Shown here piece by piece: positions 20,032 through 29,558 of a DNA stretch of 64,000 nucleotides. The notes under the pieces are model-generated. The model saw nothing but the letters and a program-made list of their open reading frames with translations, was not told where the DNA came from and made no database searches. Within the stretch, counting starts at the first letter, position 1. Each line of letters begins with the position of its first letter. The translations under genes were made by a program, and so were the position numbers. Origin of the DNA: an uncultured Polaribacter sp. Lineage in GTDB: Bacteria > Bacteroidota > Bacteroidia > Flavobacteriales > Flavobacteriaceae. The DNA is taken from NCBI RefSeq assembly GCF_947495205.1, contig NZ_CANLXV010000014.1:1-64000 (forward strand). The letters run 5' to 3'.

Positions 20032-21831
20032 ATGTCTGTATCTTTAGAACTTCAACTACAAACTTTACCAAGCACACCTGGTGTTTATCAATATTTTGAT
20101 AAAAACGATGTTATTATTTATGTAGGTAAAGCCAAAAATTTAAAGAAAAGAGTAAGTTCTTATTTTACTAAAAACCACGATAGTGGTAAAACCAGAGTTC
20201 TAGTTAAAAACATTGTGCGCATAAAACACATTGTTGTTAACACAGAAACAGATGCACTTTTATTAGAAAACAACTTAATTAAAAAATACAAACCACGGTA
20301 TAATGTTTTATTAAAAGATGATAAAACTTACCCTTGGTTGTGTATTAAAAAAGAACGTTTCCCAAGAATATTTTTAACCCGTAGCGTTATAAAAGATGGT
20401 TCAGAATATTTTGGGCCTTATACTTCTGTAAGAACTGTAAGAACTTTGTTAGATCTTATTAAAGAATTGTATCCATTAAGAACGTGTAAGTACGATTTAA
20501 GTATGCAAAATGTAAATGAAGGCAAGTACAAAGTTTGCTTAGAATATCATTTAAAAAATTGCAAAGGACCTTGTGAGAATTTGCAAACAGAAGCCAACTA
20601 CAACAATGCCATAAAAGAGATTAGAAATATTATTAAAGGAAACTTTAAAGAGAGTTTGGCTAAATTTAACGATATTATGTTAGATTTTGCATCTAAAATG
20701 GAATTTGAAGAGGCGCAAAAAATTAAAGAAAAACTAGATCGTTTAAACAGCTATCAAGCAAAAAGTACCATTGTAAATCCGTCTATTAATAACGTAGATG
20801 TGTTTTCTATTATTTCTGATGAAACCCACGCGTATGCAAATTTCTTAAAAATTTCTAACGGAAGTATTATACAATCACACACCACAGAAATTAAGAAAAA
20901 ATTAGATGAAAGCGATAAAGAATTATTAGAATTATTTATTGTTGAAATTAGGCAACGCTTCAACTCTTTAGCACCAGAAATTTATGTACCTTTTAAGGTA
21001 AATTTGGGTGATGTTGTTAAAGTAACCATCCCAAAATTGGGCGATAAAAAACGTATTGTAGAACTCTCTGAAAGAAACGCCAAATTCTACAAATTAGAAC
21101 AACTAAAGCAAGTACAAATTGTAGATCCAGACAGACATGTAAAGCGTATTATGGCACAAATGAAAAAAGATTTACGCTTGTCTGTAGAACCACGTCACAT
21201 AGAATGTTTTGATAATTCTAACATACAAGGAACCAACCCTGTTGCAGCTTGTGTAGTTTTTAAAGACGGCAAACCCAGTAAAAAAGACTACAGACATTTT
21301 AATATAAAAACTGTTGTTGGGCCAGATGATTTTGGTTCTATGGAAGAGGTAGTTTACAGACGTTACAAACGTTTGTTGGCAGAAGACCAACCTTTGCCAC
21401 AACTAATTATTGTAGATGGTGGTAAAGGCCAATTATCTTCTGGTTTAAAGGCTTTAGAACGTTTAGGTTTGCGTGGTAAAATTGCCATAATTGGTATTGC
21501 CAAACGTTTAGAAGAAATTTATTATCCAGGAGATCCTGTACCTTTGTATTTAGATAAAAAATCTGAAACTTTAAAAATTACCCAATATTTAAGAAACGAA
21601 GCACACCGTTTTGGAATTACTTTTCACAGAAATAAACGCAGCAAATCTGCCATACAAAGTGAGCTAGAACAAATACCAGATGTTGGCAAACAAACCATTA
21701 CAACTTTATTGCGTAAATTTAAATCGGCAAAAAGAGTTAAAGAAGCTACTTTAGATGAGCTTAAAAAAGAAATTGGGCATTCTAGAGCAATAAAGGTTTA
21801 CGGCTTTTATCATCAAAAAAAAGAAAAATAA
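20032..21831 (+). CDS. uvrC: Excinuclease ABC subunit C
   Basis: LPSTPGVYQYFDKNDVIIYVGKAKNLKKRVSSYF; IECFDNSNIQGTNPVAACVVFKDGKPSKKDYRHF. Confidence 0.97.
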   Translation: MSVSLELQLQTLPSTPGVYQYFDKNDVIIYVGKAKNLKKRVSSYFTKNHDSGKTRVLVKNIVRIKHIVVNTETDALLLENNLIKKYKPRYNVLLKDDKTYPWLCIKKERFPRIFLTRSVIKDGSEYFGPYTSVRTVRTLLDLIKELYPLRTCKYDLSMQNVNEGKYKVCLEYHLKNCKGPCENLQTEANYNNAIKEIRNIIKGNFKESLAKFNDIMLDFASKMEFEEAQKIKEKLDRLNSYQAKSTIVNPSINNVDVFSIISDETHAYANFLKISNGSIIQSHTTEIKKKLDESDKELLELFIVEIRQRFNSLAPEIYVPFKVNLGDVVKVTIPKLGDKKRIVELSERNAKFYKLEQLKQVQIVDPDRHVKRIMAQMKKDLRLSVEPRHIECFDNSNIQGTNPVAACVVFKDGKPSKKDYRHFNIKTVVGPDDFGSMEEVVYRRYKRLLAEDQPLPQLIIVDGGKGQLSSGLKALERLGLRGKIAIIGIAKRLEEIYYPGDPVPLYLDKKSETLKITQYLRNEAHRFGITFHRNKRSKSAIQSELEQIPDVGKQTITTLLRKFKSAKRVKEATLDELKKEIGHSRAIKVYGFYHQKKEK

Positions 21832-21838
21832 GCATTAC

Positions 21839-24043
21839 ATGCATCCTATTACAAAACTTGGTACACTTTTTCTAATACTATTTTATAGTTTGGTTTTACG
21901 TGCGCAAAAACAACCTAAAGTTGGTTTGGTATTAAGTGGCGGTGGTGCAAAAGGTTTTGCCCACGTAGGTATTTTAAAAGAAATAGATAAAGCAGGTTTA
22001 CATTTAGATTATATTGGTGGCACAAGTATGGGCGCTGTTGTTGGCGGTTTGTATGCTTATGGTTATAATGCAGACCAAATAGAACAAATTATAACAACTA
22101 CAGATTTTGCTAACCTTATGCGAGATTTGCTACCTAGAAGTTCTAATACCTTTTTTGAGAAAGAATACGGCGAAAATACCATAGTTACTTTACCTTTAAA
22201 TAAAGGTAAGATTGATTTACCTAAAGGAATCTCTAAAGGACAAAATGTATTAAATTTATTATTAGAACTTATAGACACCAACAGTAGCACAAAAGATTTC
22301 TCAAAATTGCAAACGCCGTTTTTTTGTATTGCAACAGATATAGAAAATGGTGCACAAATAGTTTTAGAAAAAGGCTCTTTACCAATGGCACTTAGAGCAA
22401 GTGGTTCTATACCTTCTATCTTAAATCCTATAGAAATAGACAACAAGTTGTTAATTGATGGTGGCGTTGCAAATAATTTTCCGGTTTCTGTAATGAAAAA
22501 TAAAGGTATAGATATTATTATTGGTGTAGATGTAGAAGGTAAATTGTATCAAAAAGAAAATATAAATTCTTTAGTAGCTATTTTAAACCAAGTGGTTAGT
22601 TATAAAATGTACAATAAAACGGAACAAGAACGTAAAAAATTAGACGTTTATATACATCCAGATATTTATAAATTTGATGCTTCAGATTTTGATAAAAAAG
22701 ACGAAATTATGCAAAAAGGCTTTGAAAAAGCCAGAGAATATAAAGCTGTATTTAAAGAAATAGCAAAGAAACAAGGGGTAAAAAAAGCTCGAAAAAAAAT
22801 AGATTTCGATGCTAAAAAAACACTAATTTCTGCCATAAATATAACAGGTGTAAAAAATTATTCAAGAGCCTATACTTTAGGGAAATTAAATATAAAAGTA
22901 GGAGATAGTTTGTCTAAACAAGAACTTACTGAAAAAGTTTATTTGCTCTCTGCCACAAGAAATTATACTACTATAAATTATAATTTAATGCCAAATAAAG
23001 ATGGCAGTTGTACTTTAAATTTTAGTTTATTAGAGTCTAATGAAAGGTCTAATTTAAAACTAGGTTTGCATTACGATTATTTGTATAAATCTGGTTTTTT
23101 GGTAAACTACAATCATAAAAGGTTACTTAGCAAAAATGATGCATTGTCCTTAAATGTTGTTTTAGGTGATAATATACGTTACGATTTAAATTATTTTGTA
23201 GATAATGGTTTTTACTACAGTTATGGCTTTAGATCTAGATACAATCAGTTTAAAGCACAGGTACCTTTTAATGATATTAGGTTGCCAGATATTAATAGTT
23301 TAAGTTTAAATTATAGAGATTTTACCAATCAATTTTTTGTACAAACAACATTTAAAAGACGTTTTGCAGTAGGTGTAAAAACAGAAATTCAAAGAATAAG
23401 GGCAATTACAGAAAATATTATAGAAGAAAACGACCAAAATATTTCAGATAACAGCACTTATTTTAATGCTGCTGCTTTTTTAAAATTAGATACCTATAAC
23501 AAACGTTATTTTGCAACCAAAGGTTTTTATTTAGATTTAGAGTTTAAGTGGTTTATTGCTTCTTCTGATTTTGCTAATAACTTTAAAAACTATCCGCAGG
23601 CAAAAGGTACATTTGGTTTTGCTATACCAATTTCAAAAAATTTAACCATTCAAAACACCAATGCTGCTGGTTTTTCTTTAGAAGAGGTTCCGTCTGATGT
23701 TTTCGATTTTTATTTAGGTGGTAATAATCAAAATTACATTAATAACTTTGTTTCTTTTTATGGTTATGAATTTGCAACTTTATCTGACGATTCTTTTATA
23801 AAATCTGAGTTTGATTTGAGATATGAATTTTTACCAAAACACTATTTTTCTTTTATTGCCAATTATGCAAGAGTAAATGATAATGTGTTTAAAAACTTTA
23901 ATTTATTTAACCAAATAAAATCTGGTTACGCAGTTGGTTACAGTTACAATTCTTTTATTGGTCCTATAGAGTTAAAATACAGTTGGTCTCCAGATGTTAA
24001 AAATTCGGCTACTTTCTTATTTAATTTAGGATTTTGGTTTTAA
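21839..24043 (+). CDS. Patatin-like phospholipase with C-terminal POTRA/beta-barrel region (PlpD-like)
   Basis: VGLVLSGGGAKGFAHVGIL; GGTSMGAVVGG; DGGVANNFPV; barrel-like C-terminus ending in F. Confidence 0.9.
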   Translation: MHPITKLGTLFLILFYSLVLRAQKQPKVGLVLSGGGAKGFAHVGILKEIDKAGLHLDYIGGTSMGAVVGGLYAYGYNADQIEQIITTTDFANLMRDLLPRSSNTFFEKEYGENTIVTLPLNKGKIDLPKGISKGQNVLNLLLELIDTNSSTKDFSKLQTPFFCIATDIENGAQIVLEKGSLPMALRASGSIPSILNPIEIDNKLLIDGGVANNFPVSVMKNKGIDIIIGVDVEGKLYQKENINSLVAILNQVVSYKMYNKTEQERKKLDVYIHPDIYKFDASDFDKKDEIMQKGFEKAREYKAVFKEIAKKQGVKKARKKIDFDAKKTLISAINITGVKNYSRAYTLGKLNIKVGDSLSKQELTEKVYLLSATRNYTTINYNLMPNKDGSCTLNFSLLESNERSNLKLGLHYDYLYKSGFLVNYNHKRLLSKNDALSLNVVLGDNIRYDLNYFVDNGFYYSYGFRSRYNQFKAQVPFNDIRLPDINSLSLNYRDFTNQFFVQTTFKRRFAVGVKTEIQRIRAITENIIEENDQNISDNSTYFNAAAFLKLDTYNKRYFATKGFYLDLEFKWFIASSDFANNFKNYPQAKGTFGFAIPISKNLTIQNTNAAGFSLEEVPSDVFDFYLGGNNQNYINNFVSFYGYEFATLSDDSFIKSEFDLRYEFLPKHYFSFIANYARVNDNVFKNFNLFNQIKSGYAVGYSYNSFIGPIELKYSWSPDVKNSATFLFNLGFWF

Positions 24044-24097
24044 TACCATTCATTAAAAAATGTGGTATAAAATAGGTATGCTTAACTCGTGCAGTAA

Positions 24098-26344
24098 TTA
24101 ATTTTTAGTTGTTAAATGAAACTCTTCATAAGTTTGTAAAAGACTAATTAAAGCACCTACCAAATCTTTAGTTTCTAATAAAACACTAAAATATAAGGTT
24201 GTATTTTTTGGTGATGTTTCATCTGTTCTAATTCTTGCAATTTGTTTTTCTACAGATTTAGAAACATGTTTTAATAGTTCTCTTTTTTCTATAATTATTG
24301 AATTTAAATCGTCAAAAGATCTATTTTTAAAGGTAGTATCTATTTTAGAAAGTAAAGAAGAAAACTCTATATCAATAGCTTTTAAGTCTTTTAATTGCCC
24401 TTTTTTTAAGTTTTTATGATTGTTGTGAACGTGTTTGTAACTTGCTCTAGAAATATAACTTATAGATTGTGCAACATCTTGTAAATACCCTAAAACCATA
24501 ATATAAAAACGACTTGCCTGCACAGAGGTTTCATCTAGAGATTTAATAAAATAAAATACGTTGTCTTTTAGATCGTCTATTTCTGTATTAAGTTTGGCTA
24601 CGTGTTTGTCTGTTTTGCGTAGTTTGTTTAAATCATGATTAGCCAAATCATTAACAACATTGGTGTATAATTTGTCAATTCTTTCTGCAACTCCAGAAAT
24701 ATGATCTGCGCTTTCTTCAATTACGCCATTTATGGTAATTAATTCTGCTCTTTCTATGTAATCTTTCTTCTTAACTTCGTTTTTCTGTTTTCTGTGTTTT
24801 AACGTATTTCTTCCAATAAGAAAAGCTACTAAAAGTAATAAAACAGGAATTGTAGCCACATGTAAGCTAATAAAATAGGCAATTGTACCTGCTGCAACAA
24901 AAGCAATAATTGCTGTTAAAAACCAACCACCAATAACATTTAATACCCCAGCAACTCTGTATACAGCGCTTTCACGTCCCCAAGCTCTATCTGCCAAAGA
25001 AGTACCCATAGCTACCATAAAAGTAACATAGGTTGTAGAAAGCGGCAATTTCATAGAAGTAGCTATAGAAATTAAAACACTAGCCATAATAAGGTTAACA
25101 GACGCCCTTACCAAATCAAAAGCAGGCATTTCATAGGTTTTGTCTTGTGGCAGTTTTAATACGGGTTTTTCAAATTTAGAATTTATGTAGGCTTGTGTTT
25201 TTGCAGGTATTATTGTATTAATAATGTTGTTTAATAACATTGCAAAACGCACTGTTATTCTAGAGACATTGTTTGCTTTAAATTTTTCATGCCCTTCTCC
25301 TTGTCTAGATAAATCTATACCCGTTTTTATTACGTTTTGTGCTTTAGAAGACGTCCATAAGGTGGTAACCATAATAGCACCAGCTAAAAGTAATAACCAA
25401 ATGTTAGAAGGTACTTTTTTAGCCAAACTTCCCATAGAAAAAAGAGTAGCATCTACACCAGAAGCGCTCCAAGCTTCATAAGAATTTAAAGCAGCAATTG
25501 GTACACCAATAAAATTTACCAAGTCGTTACCTGCAAATGCCATTGCTAAAGAAAATGTACCTACACCAATAATTAAAACTAAGATATTTAGTTTTAAAAA
25601 CCGAATTAGAACACCAGATAAAGCAGTCCATATAAGAAAGCTAATTGCAATAATTTGTATGGTATTTCCTTCTAAAATGCCTTTAATACTACTGTAAAAA
25701 TCGGTTCCTTTTAAACCTTTAATTATAATAAAATAAGTAATCGCTGTAATGGCAAAACCACCAAATAGGGCATTAATATAATTGGGCCTACTTTCAAAAT
25801 TAAAAGAATAAATTAATCTAGAAAAATATTGCACAATAGCACCAACGGAAAACGCAACAAGTACAGAGAGTAAAATACCTAAAATAATATCTGTTGCAGT
25901 ATCATAATTAATATAATTCCAAATTGCAGCAATACTTTCAGCATCATTATTGGTAATTTTAATAAGTGCAATTACAACTGCAGCACCTAGTAATTCAAAA
26001 ACAATAGAAACCGTAGTAGAGGTTGGCATTCCTAGAGAGTTAAAAATATCTAAGAGTAAGATATCTGTAATCATAACCGCCATAAAAATGTACATAACAT
26101 CTTGAAAAACAAACATGTTTGGGTTAAAAATACCTTTTCTGGCAACTTCCATCATTCCACTAGAAGTTACTGCTCCAAAAAATACACCTACACTGGCAAT
26201 AATCATTATTTTTTTTACTGAAATTGCTTTAGAACCTATAGCAGAATTTAAAAAGTTAACGGCATCATTACTAACACCAACTACTAAGTCTACAACAGCT
26301 AAAACGGCTAATGCAACCAGCATTAAAATATATATATCGCCCAT
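24098..26344 (-). CDS. PiT-family inorganic phosphate transporter fused to PhoU/DUF47-like domain
   Basis: GVSNDAVNFLNSAIGSKAISVKKIMIIASVGVFFGA; LPLSTTYVTFMVAMGTSLADRAWGRESAVYR; helical C-terminal ~200 aa. Confidence 0.92.
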   Translation of the reverse strand: MGDIYILMLVALAVLAVVDLVVGVSNDAVNFLNSAIGSKAISVKKIMIIASVGVFFGAVTSSGMMEVARKGIFNPNMFVFQDVMYIFMAVMITDILLLDIFNSLGMPTSTTVSIVFELLGAAVVIALIKITNNDAESIAAIWNYINYDTATDIILGILLSVLVAFSVGAIVQYFSRLIYSFNFESRPNYINALFGGFAITAITYFIIIKGLKGTDFYSSIKGILEGNTIQIIAISFLIWTALSGVLIRFLKLNILVLIIGVGTFSLAMAFAGNDLVNFIGVPIAALNSYEAWSASGVDATLFSMGSLAKKVPSNIWLLLLAGAIMVTTLWTSSKAQNVIKTGIDLSRQGEGHEKFKANNVSRITVRFAMLLNNIINTIIPAKTQAYINSKFEKPVLKLPQDKTYEMPAFDLVRASVNLIMASVLISIATSMKLPLSTTYVTFMVAMGTSLADRAWGRESAVYRVAGVLNVIGGWFLTAIIAFVAAGTIAYFISLHVATIPVLLLLVAFLIGRNTLKHRKQKNEVKKKDYIERAELITINGVIEESADHISGVAERIDKLYTNVVNDLANHDLNKLRKTDKHVAKLNTEIDDLKDNVFYFIKSLDETSVQASRFYIMVLGYLQDVAQSISYISRASYKHVHNNHKNLKKGQLKDLKAIDIEFSSLLSKIDTTFKNRSFDDLNSIIIEKRELLKHVSKSVEKQIARIRTDETSPKNTTLYFSVLLETKDLVGALISLLQTYEEFHLTTKN

Positions 26345-26368
26345 TTTTATTTAAAAAATTTTGTATCA

Positions 26369-26414
26369 CAAAGTTAAAAAAGTCAACTACATGGTTACGT
26401 TATCTTAACGTTAT
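26369..26414 (-). promoter_or_regulatory. Putative PiT promoter: direct repeat ATAACGT-TAAG-ATAACGT, 20 nt, then TAACTTTG (-7)
   Basis: Plus strand ACGTTAT at 26397-26403 and 26408-26414; CAAAGTTA at 26369-26376. Confidence 0.5.
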
Positions 26415-26485
26415 GATATCAACTTAAAATTGGTCGAAAATAATGATTTTTTTTTGAACAAATAATAACTTAAAGAAATATTAAA

Positions 26486-26523
26486 TTAACATAAAAAAAA
26501 GTTTGTTAACATTATATTAACAC
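26486..26523 (+). promoter_or_regulatory. TTAACA direct repeats upstream of TonB receptor (7-4-7)
   Basis: TTAACAT (26486-26492), TTAACAT (26506-26512), TTAACAC (26517-26523). Confidence 0.4.
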
Positions 26524-26605
26524 CTTTATAACAGAAGCATAATTTACAACTAACAGAGACTTTACAAAACTAATAGACTTTTGCATTCGTAAATAACACA
26601 TAATA

Positions 26606-29344
26606 ATGAAGAAATTTTTATTTATTGCTCTTATAACTTTAACACAAGTTTTAGTAGCACAAGAAAAAGGAACAATTAAGGGTTTATTAACTGATAAAGA
26701 GACTAATAATGAGCCTTTGCCATTTGTAAACGTTTTTATTAAGGGTACCACCATTGGTGCAACTACAGATTTTGATGGTTTATACAATATTAAAGTACCT
26801 GCAGGAACGCATACAATATCTTTTAGTTTTTTAGGATATAAGACTATTAACAAATCTATTACAATTGCAGCAGGAGAAGTTCTTACTATAAACCAGGTAA
26901 TGGCTGCAGAAGAAGGTGTTGGTTTAGATGAGGTTATCGTAAGGTCTTCTTCAAGTAAAGATAAAGAATCTGCTTTATTACTAAAACAGAAAAAGGCAAC
27001 AATAATTGTAGAAAGTATTGGAGCAGAAAGACTAGCCAAAACAGGTGTTTCTAATGCTTCTAGTGCAACCACTAAAATATCTGGAGTTAGTAAAAGTGAA
27101 GGAACAGGAGATATTTATGTTAGGGGTTTAGGAGATAGGTATTTATCTACCACAATGAATGGTTTACCAATTCCTTCTGACAATGTTGATAATAAAAACA
27201 TTAATTTAAGTTTATTTTCTACCAATATTATTCAAAATGTTGGTATCAGTAAAACGTATGCAGCATCTAATTATTTAGACCAAGCTTCTGGTAATGTAAA
27301 TGTAGAAACCAAAGGATATACAAAAAAACAATTTTCTATAAGTGTTTCTGGTGGTTCTAATACAAATGTTATCGATCAGTTTGGTAATTTTAGAAGAACA
27401 ATTATTACAGATGATGTTACTTTGGGTTTTCATCAAAAACAATTTGCTGTACAAGATTTAGTAACAAGACAAGGTTGGGATACAAATACTCAGAACACCC
27501 CAGCTAATTACAGTATTTCTATTTCTGGAGGTCGAAAATTTGAAGTTTTAGGAAAAGAGTTATCTGTTTTTGCAACTGCCTCTCATTCTAAGAATTATAA
27601 CTATCAAACAGGGATATTTCAATTGGCAAGAGCAAATATTATAGAACAAATTTTTTCTGATGTAGAAGTTTATAGTTCTAATGTAAATACAAGTGGTTAC
27701 GCAAATTTAGGCTTAAGATTAAATGATAATCATAAAATTAAATTAAACTCTCTTTTTGTTGCTAAAAGTGTAGATTATTTGTTCGAGCAAGGTAGAAATG
27801 GTGTTGGTTTTGTGTTCGAACAAGAACCACAAGAAGAAGGCGCATTTGTTAGAGACCAGAATTACAAACAAACACTTATGTTTGTAAATCAAGCTTTAGG
27901 AGAACATAAGTTATTTGAAAACAATACGCTAAATTGGGGAGCCGGTTATAATTTTATTTTAGCAGAAGAGCCAAATAGAATTAGAAATGAAGTTAGTATT
28001 TTAAACAATACAACTGTTCAATATGCAAATAACAGTGCTTTTCAACAAAGAAAATCAAGTCAAAGAATACAAGATAGTGAAGTAAATGCCTTTTTAAAAG
28101 ATAGTTGGTCTTTAGGAGAAGCAGATGAAGATGATAATTTACCTTTTACCTTAAATTTAGGTGTAAATTATAGGCATAAAGAAAGAAATTTTAGATCTCT
28201 TTTTATTGGGGTAGATGCAGACGGTTTTCAAGTACCAACCGTAGATGATATTTCATCAACCTTTACAACAACAGCTTTTAATAATGGTTTACGTTTAATA
28301 GAAAGACCATTAGATAGATATAATGGAACTTTTGATGCAATTGCTGGTTTTGCAGATTTTGATTTTGCTTTTAACAAACTAACAGGTAATTTTGGGTTAA
28401 GATTTGAAAGAGATGAATTTTTTGTTGAGTGGGATGTTGCAAACTTTCAAGGAAGAACAGGTTCTTTAAATAGAGATTACAATAATTTAAACCCAAGTTT
28501 AAATTTAAAATTTGAGTTAAATGATAGAAACTTTATTCGTTTTGCCTCTAGTATTTCTCAAACATTACCAGAATTTAAAGAATTTGCTCCATTTGAATAT
28601 GTGTCTCCAACAGGTAGGGTAACAAAAGGAAATCCAGATATAGAAAGATCTAATGTATATAATACAGATTTAAAATGGGAGTTTTTTCCTAGTAGAGAAG
28701 AGTTAATCTCAGTTACGGCTTTCTATAAAAACATTTCAGACCCAATTAACCTAGCACAAACTAGAGGTTCTGCTGGTATATTCCAGTTTAATAATACAGG
28801 TGAAGAAGCAAACATTTTTGGTGTAGAATTAGAGGGTAGAGTTGGTTTCTTAGAAAATGAAGACGAAGAAAATCTTTTAAACTTAACAGGTAACATTACA
28901 CAAATGTGGTTAAAACAAGATTTATTGGTTAATTTTCAATACAACAATAAAACTGAATCTTCTTTACAAGGTGCATCTGATTTTATAATTAACGGAGCGC
29001 TTACATATAGCGATAAAAAAGAAAAAGAATTTACGGCAACTTTAACAGGTAATTACTCTTCAGATAAAATATTCGCTTTAGGAAATCCAGAAAGTTTTGC
29101 AAGTAGCGATACATTATTTAATGAAGAAATTATAGAAAAAGGTTTTGTTACTTTAGATTTAGTATTAAGTAAGCAAATAACAGAAAAATTATCTGCAAGA
29201 TTTATTGGTAGAAATTTATTAAATCCATCAATAAGACAAACACAAGATATAAGAGATTTAAATATGGGAGCAATTAGTACTGCAACGGTATTAGAGTACA
29301 AAAAAGGTAGTCAAATTTCATTAAATTTTAAATATACTTTTTAA
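26606..29344 (+). CDS. TonB-dependent receptor with N-terminal carboxypeptidase-like regulatory domain
   Basis: KGTIKGLLTDKETNNEPLPFVNVFIKGTTIGATTDFDGLYNIKVPAG; plug GDIYVRGLGDRYLSTTMNGLPIPS; C-terminal aromatic YTF. Confidence 0.94.
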   Translation: MKKFLFIALITLTQVLVAQEKGTIKGLLTDKETNNEPLPFVNVFIKGTTIGATTDFDGLYNIKVPAGTHTISFSFLGYKTINKSITIAAGEVLTINQVMAAEEGVGLDEVIVRSSSSKDKESALLLKQKKATIIVESIGAERLAKTGVSNASSATTKISGVSKSEGTGDIYVRGLGDRYLSTTMNGLPIPSDNVDNKNINLSLFSTNIIQNVGISKTYAASNYLDQASGNVNVETKGYTKKQFSISVSGGSNTNVIDQFGNFRRTIITDDVTLGFHQKQFAVQDLVTRQGWDTNTQNTPANYSISISGGRKFEVLGKELSVFATASHSKNYNYQTGIFQLARANIIEQIFSDVEVYSSNVNTSGYANLGLRLNDNHKIKLNSLFVAKSVDYLFEQGRNGVGFVFEQEPQEEGAFVRDQNYKQTLMFVNQALGEHKLFENNTLNWGAGYNFILAEEPNRIRNEVSILNNTTVQYANNSAFQQRKSSQRIQDSEVNAFLKDSWSLGEADEDDNLPFTLNLGVNYRHKERNFRSLFIGVDADGFQVPTVDDISSTFTTTAFNNGLRLIERPLDRYNGTFDAIAGFADFDFAFNKLTGNFGLRFERDEFFVEWDVANFQGRTGSLNRDYNNLNPSLNLKFELNDRNFIRFASSISQTLPEFKEFAPFEYVSPTGRVTKGNPDIERSNVYNTDLKWEFFPSREELISVTAFYKNISDPINLAQTRGSAGIFQFNNTGEEANIFGVELEGRVGFLENEDEENLLNLTGNITQMWLKQDLLVNFQYNNKTESSLQGASDFIINGALTYSDKKEKEFTATLTGNYSSDKIFALGNPESFASSDTLFNEEIIEKGFVTLDLVLSKQITEKLSARFIGRNLLNPSIRQTQDIRDLNMGAISTATVLEYKKGSQISLNFKYTF

Positions 29345-29382
29345 GGTATAAAAAATGAAATTTACTCTTTTTTAAAAGAATT

Positions 29383-29422
29383 AAAACGGTCTTTAACAGT
29401 AAAGTTAATGGCCGTTTTTTTT
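29383..29422 (+). terminator. Terminator after TonB receptor
   Basis: aaaacggtctttaac...gttaatggccgtttttttt. Confidence 0.65.
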
Positions 29423-29427
29423 GTTAG

Positions 29428-29524
29428 CTAACAATAAGTTAACAAATGCGTTTTTTCTTTTTTCATTAGTAACAATCTCTTAATATTTAGTTAAAAAACA
29501 AAACAACATTTAATAATAATTTTG
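29428..29524 (+). promoter_or_regulatory. Putative lipoprotein promoter: 11-bp-period repeats then TAATTTTG (-7)
   Basis: CTAACAA-TAAG-TTAACAA (29428-29445); GTAACAA-TCTC-TTAATAT-TTAG-TTAAAAA (29469-29497); TAATTTTG 29517-29524. Confidence 0.5.
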
Positions 29525-29558
29525 CGTGAACAAAAAACAAAACAAAACAACAAAAAAA

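Noticed and set aside
26512-27072. Minus-strand 186-aa ORF overlapping the TonB receptor start
   Set aside because: Antisense to signal peptide and carboxypeptidase-like domain of a clear receptor gene
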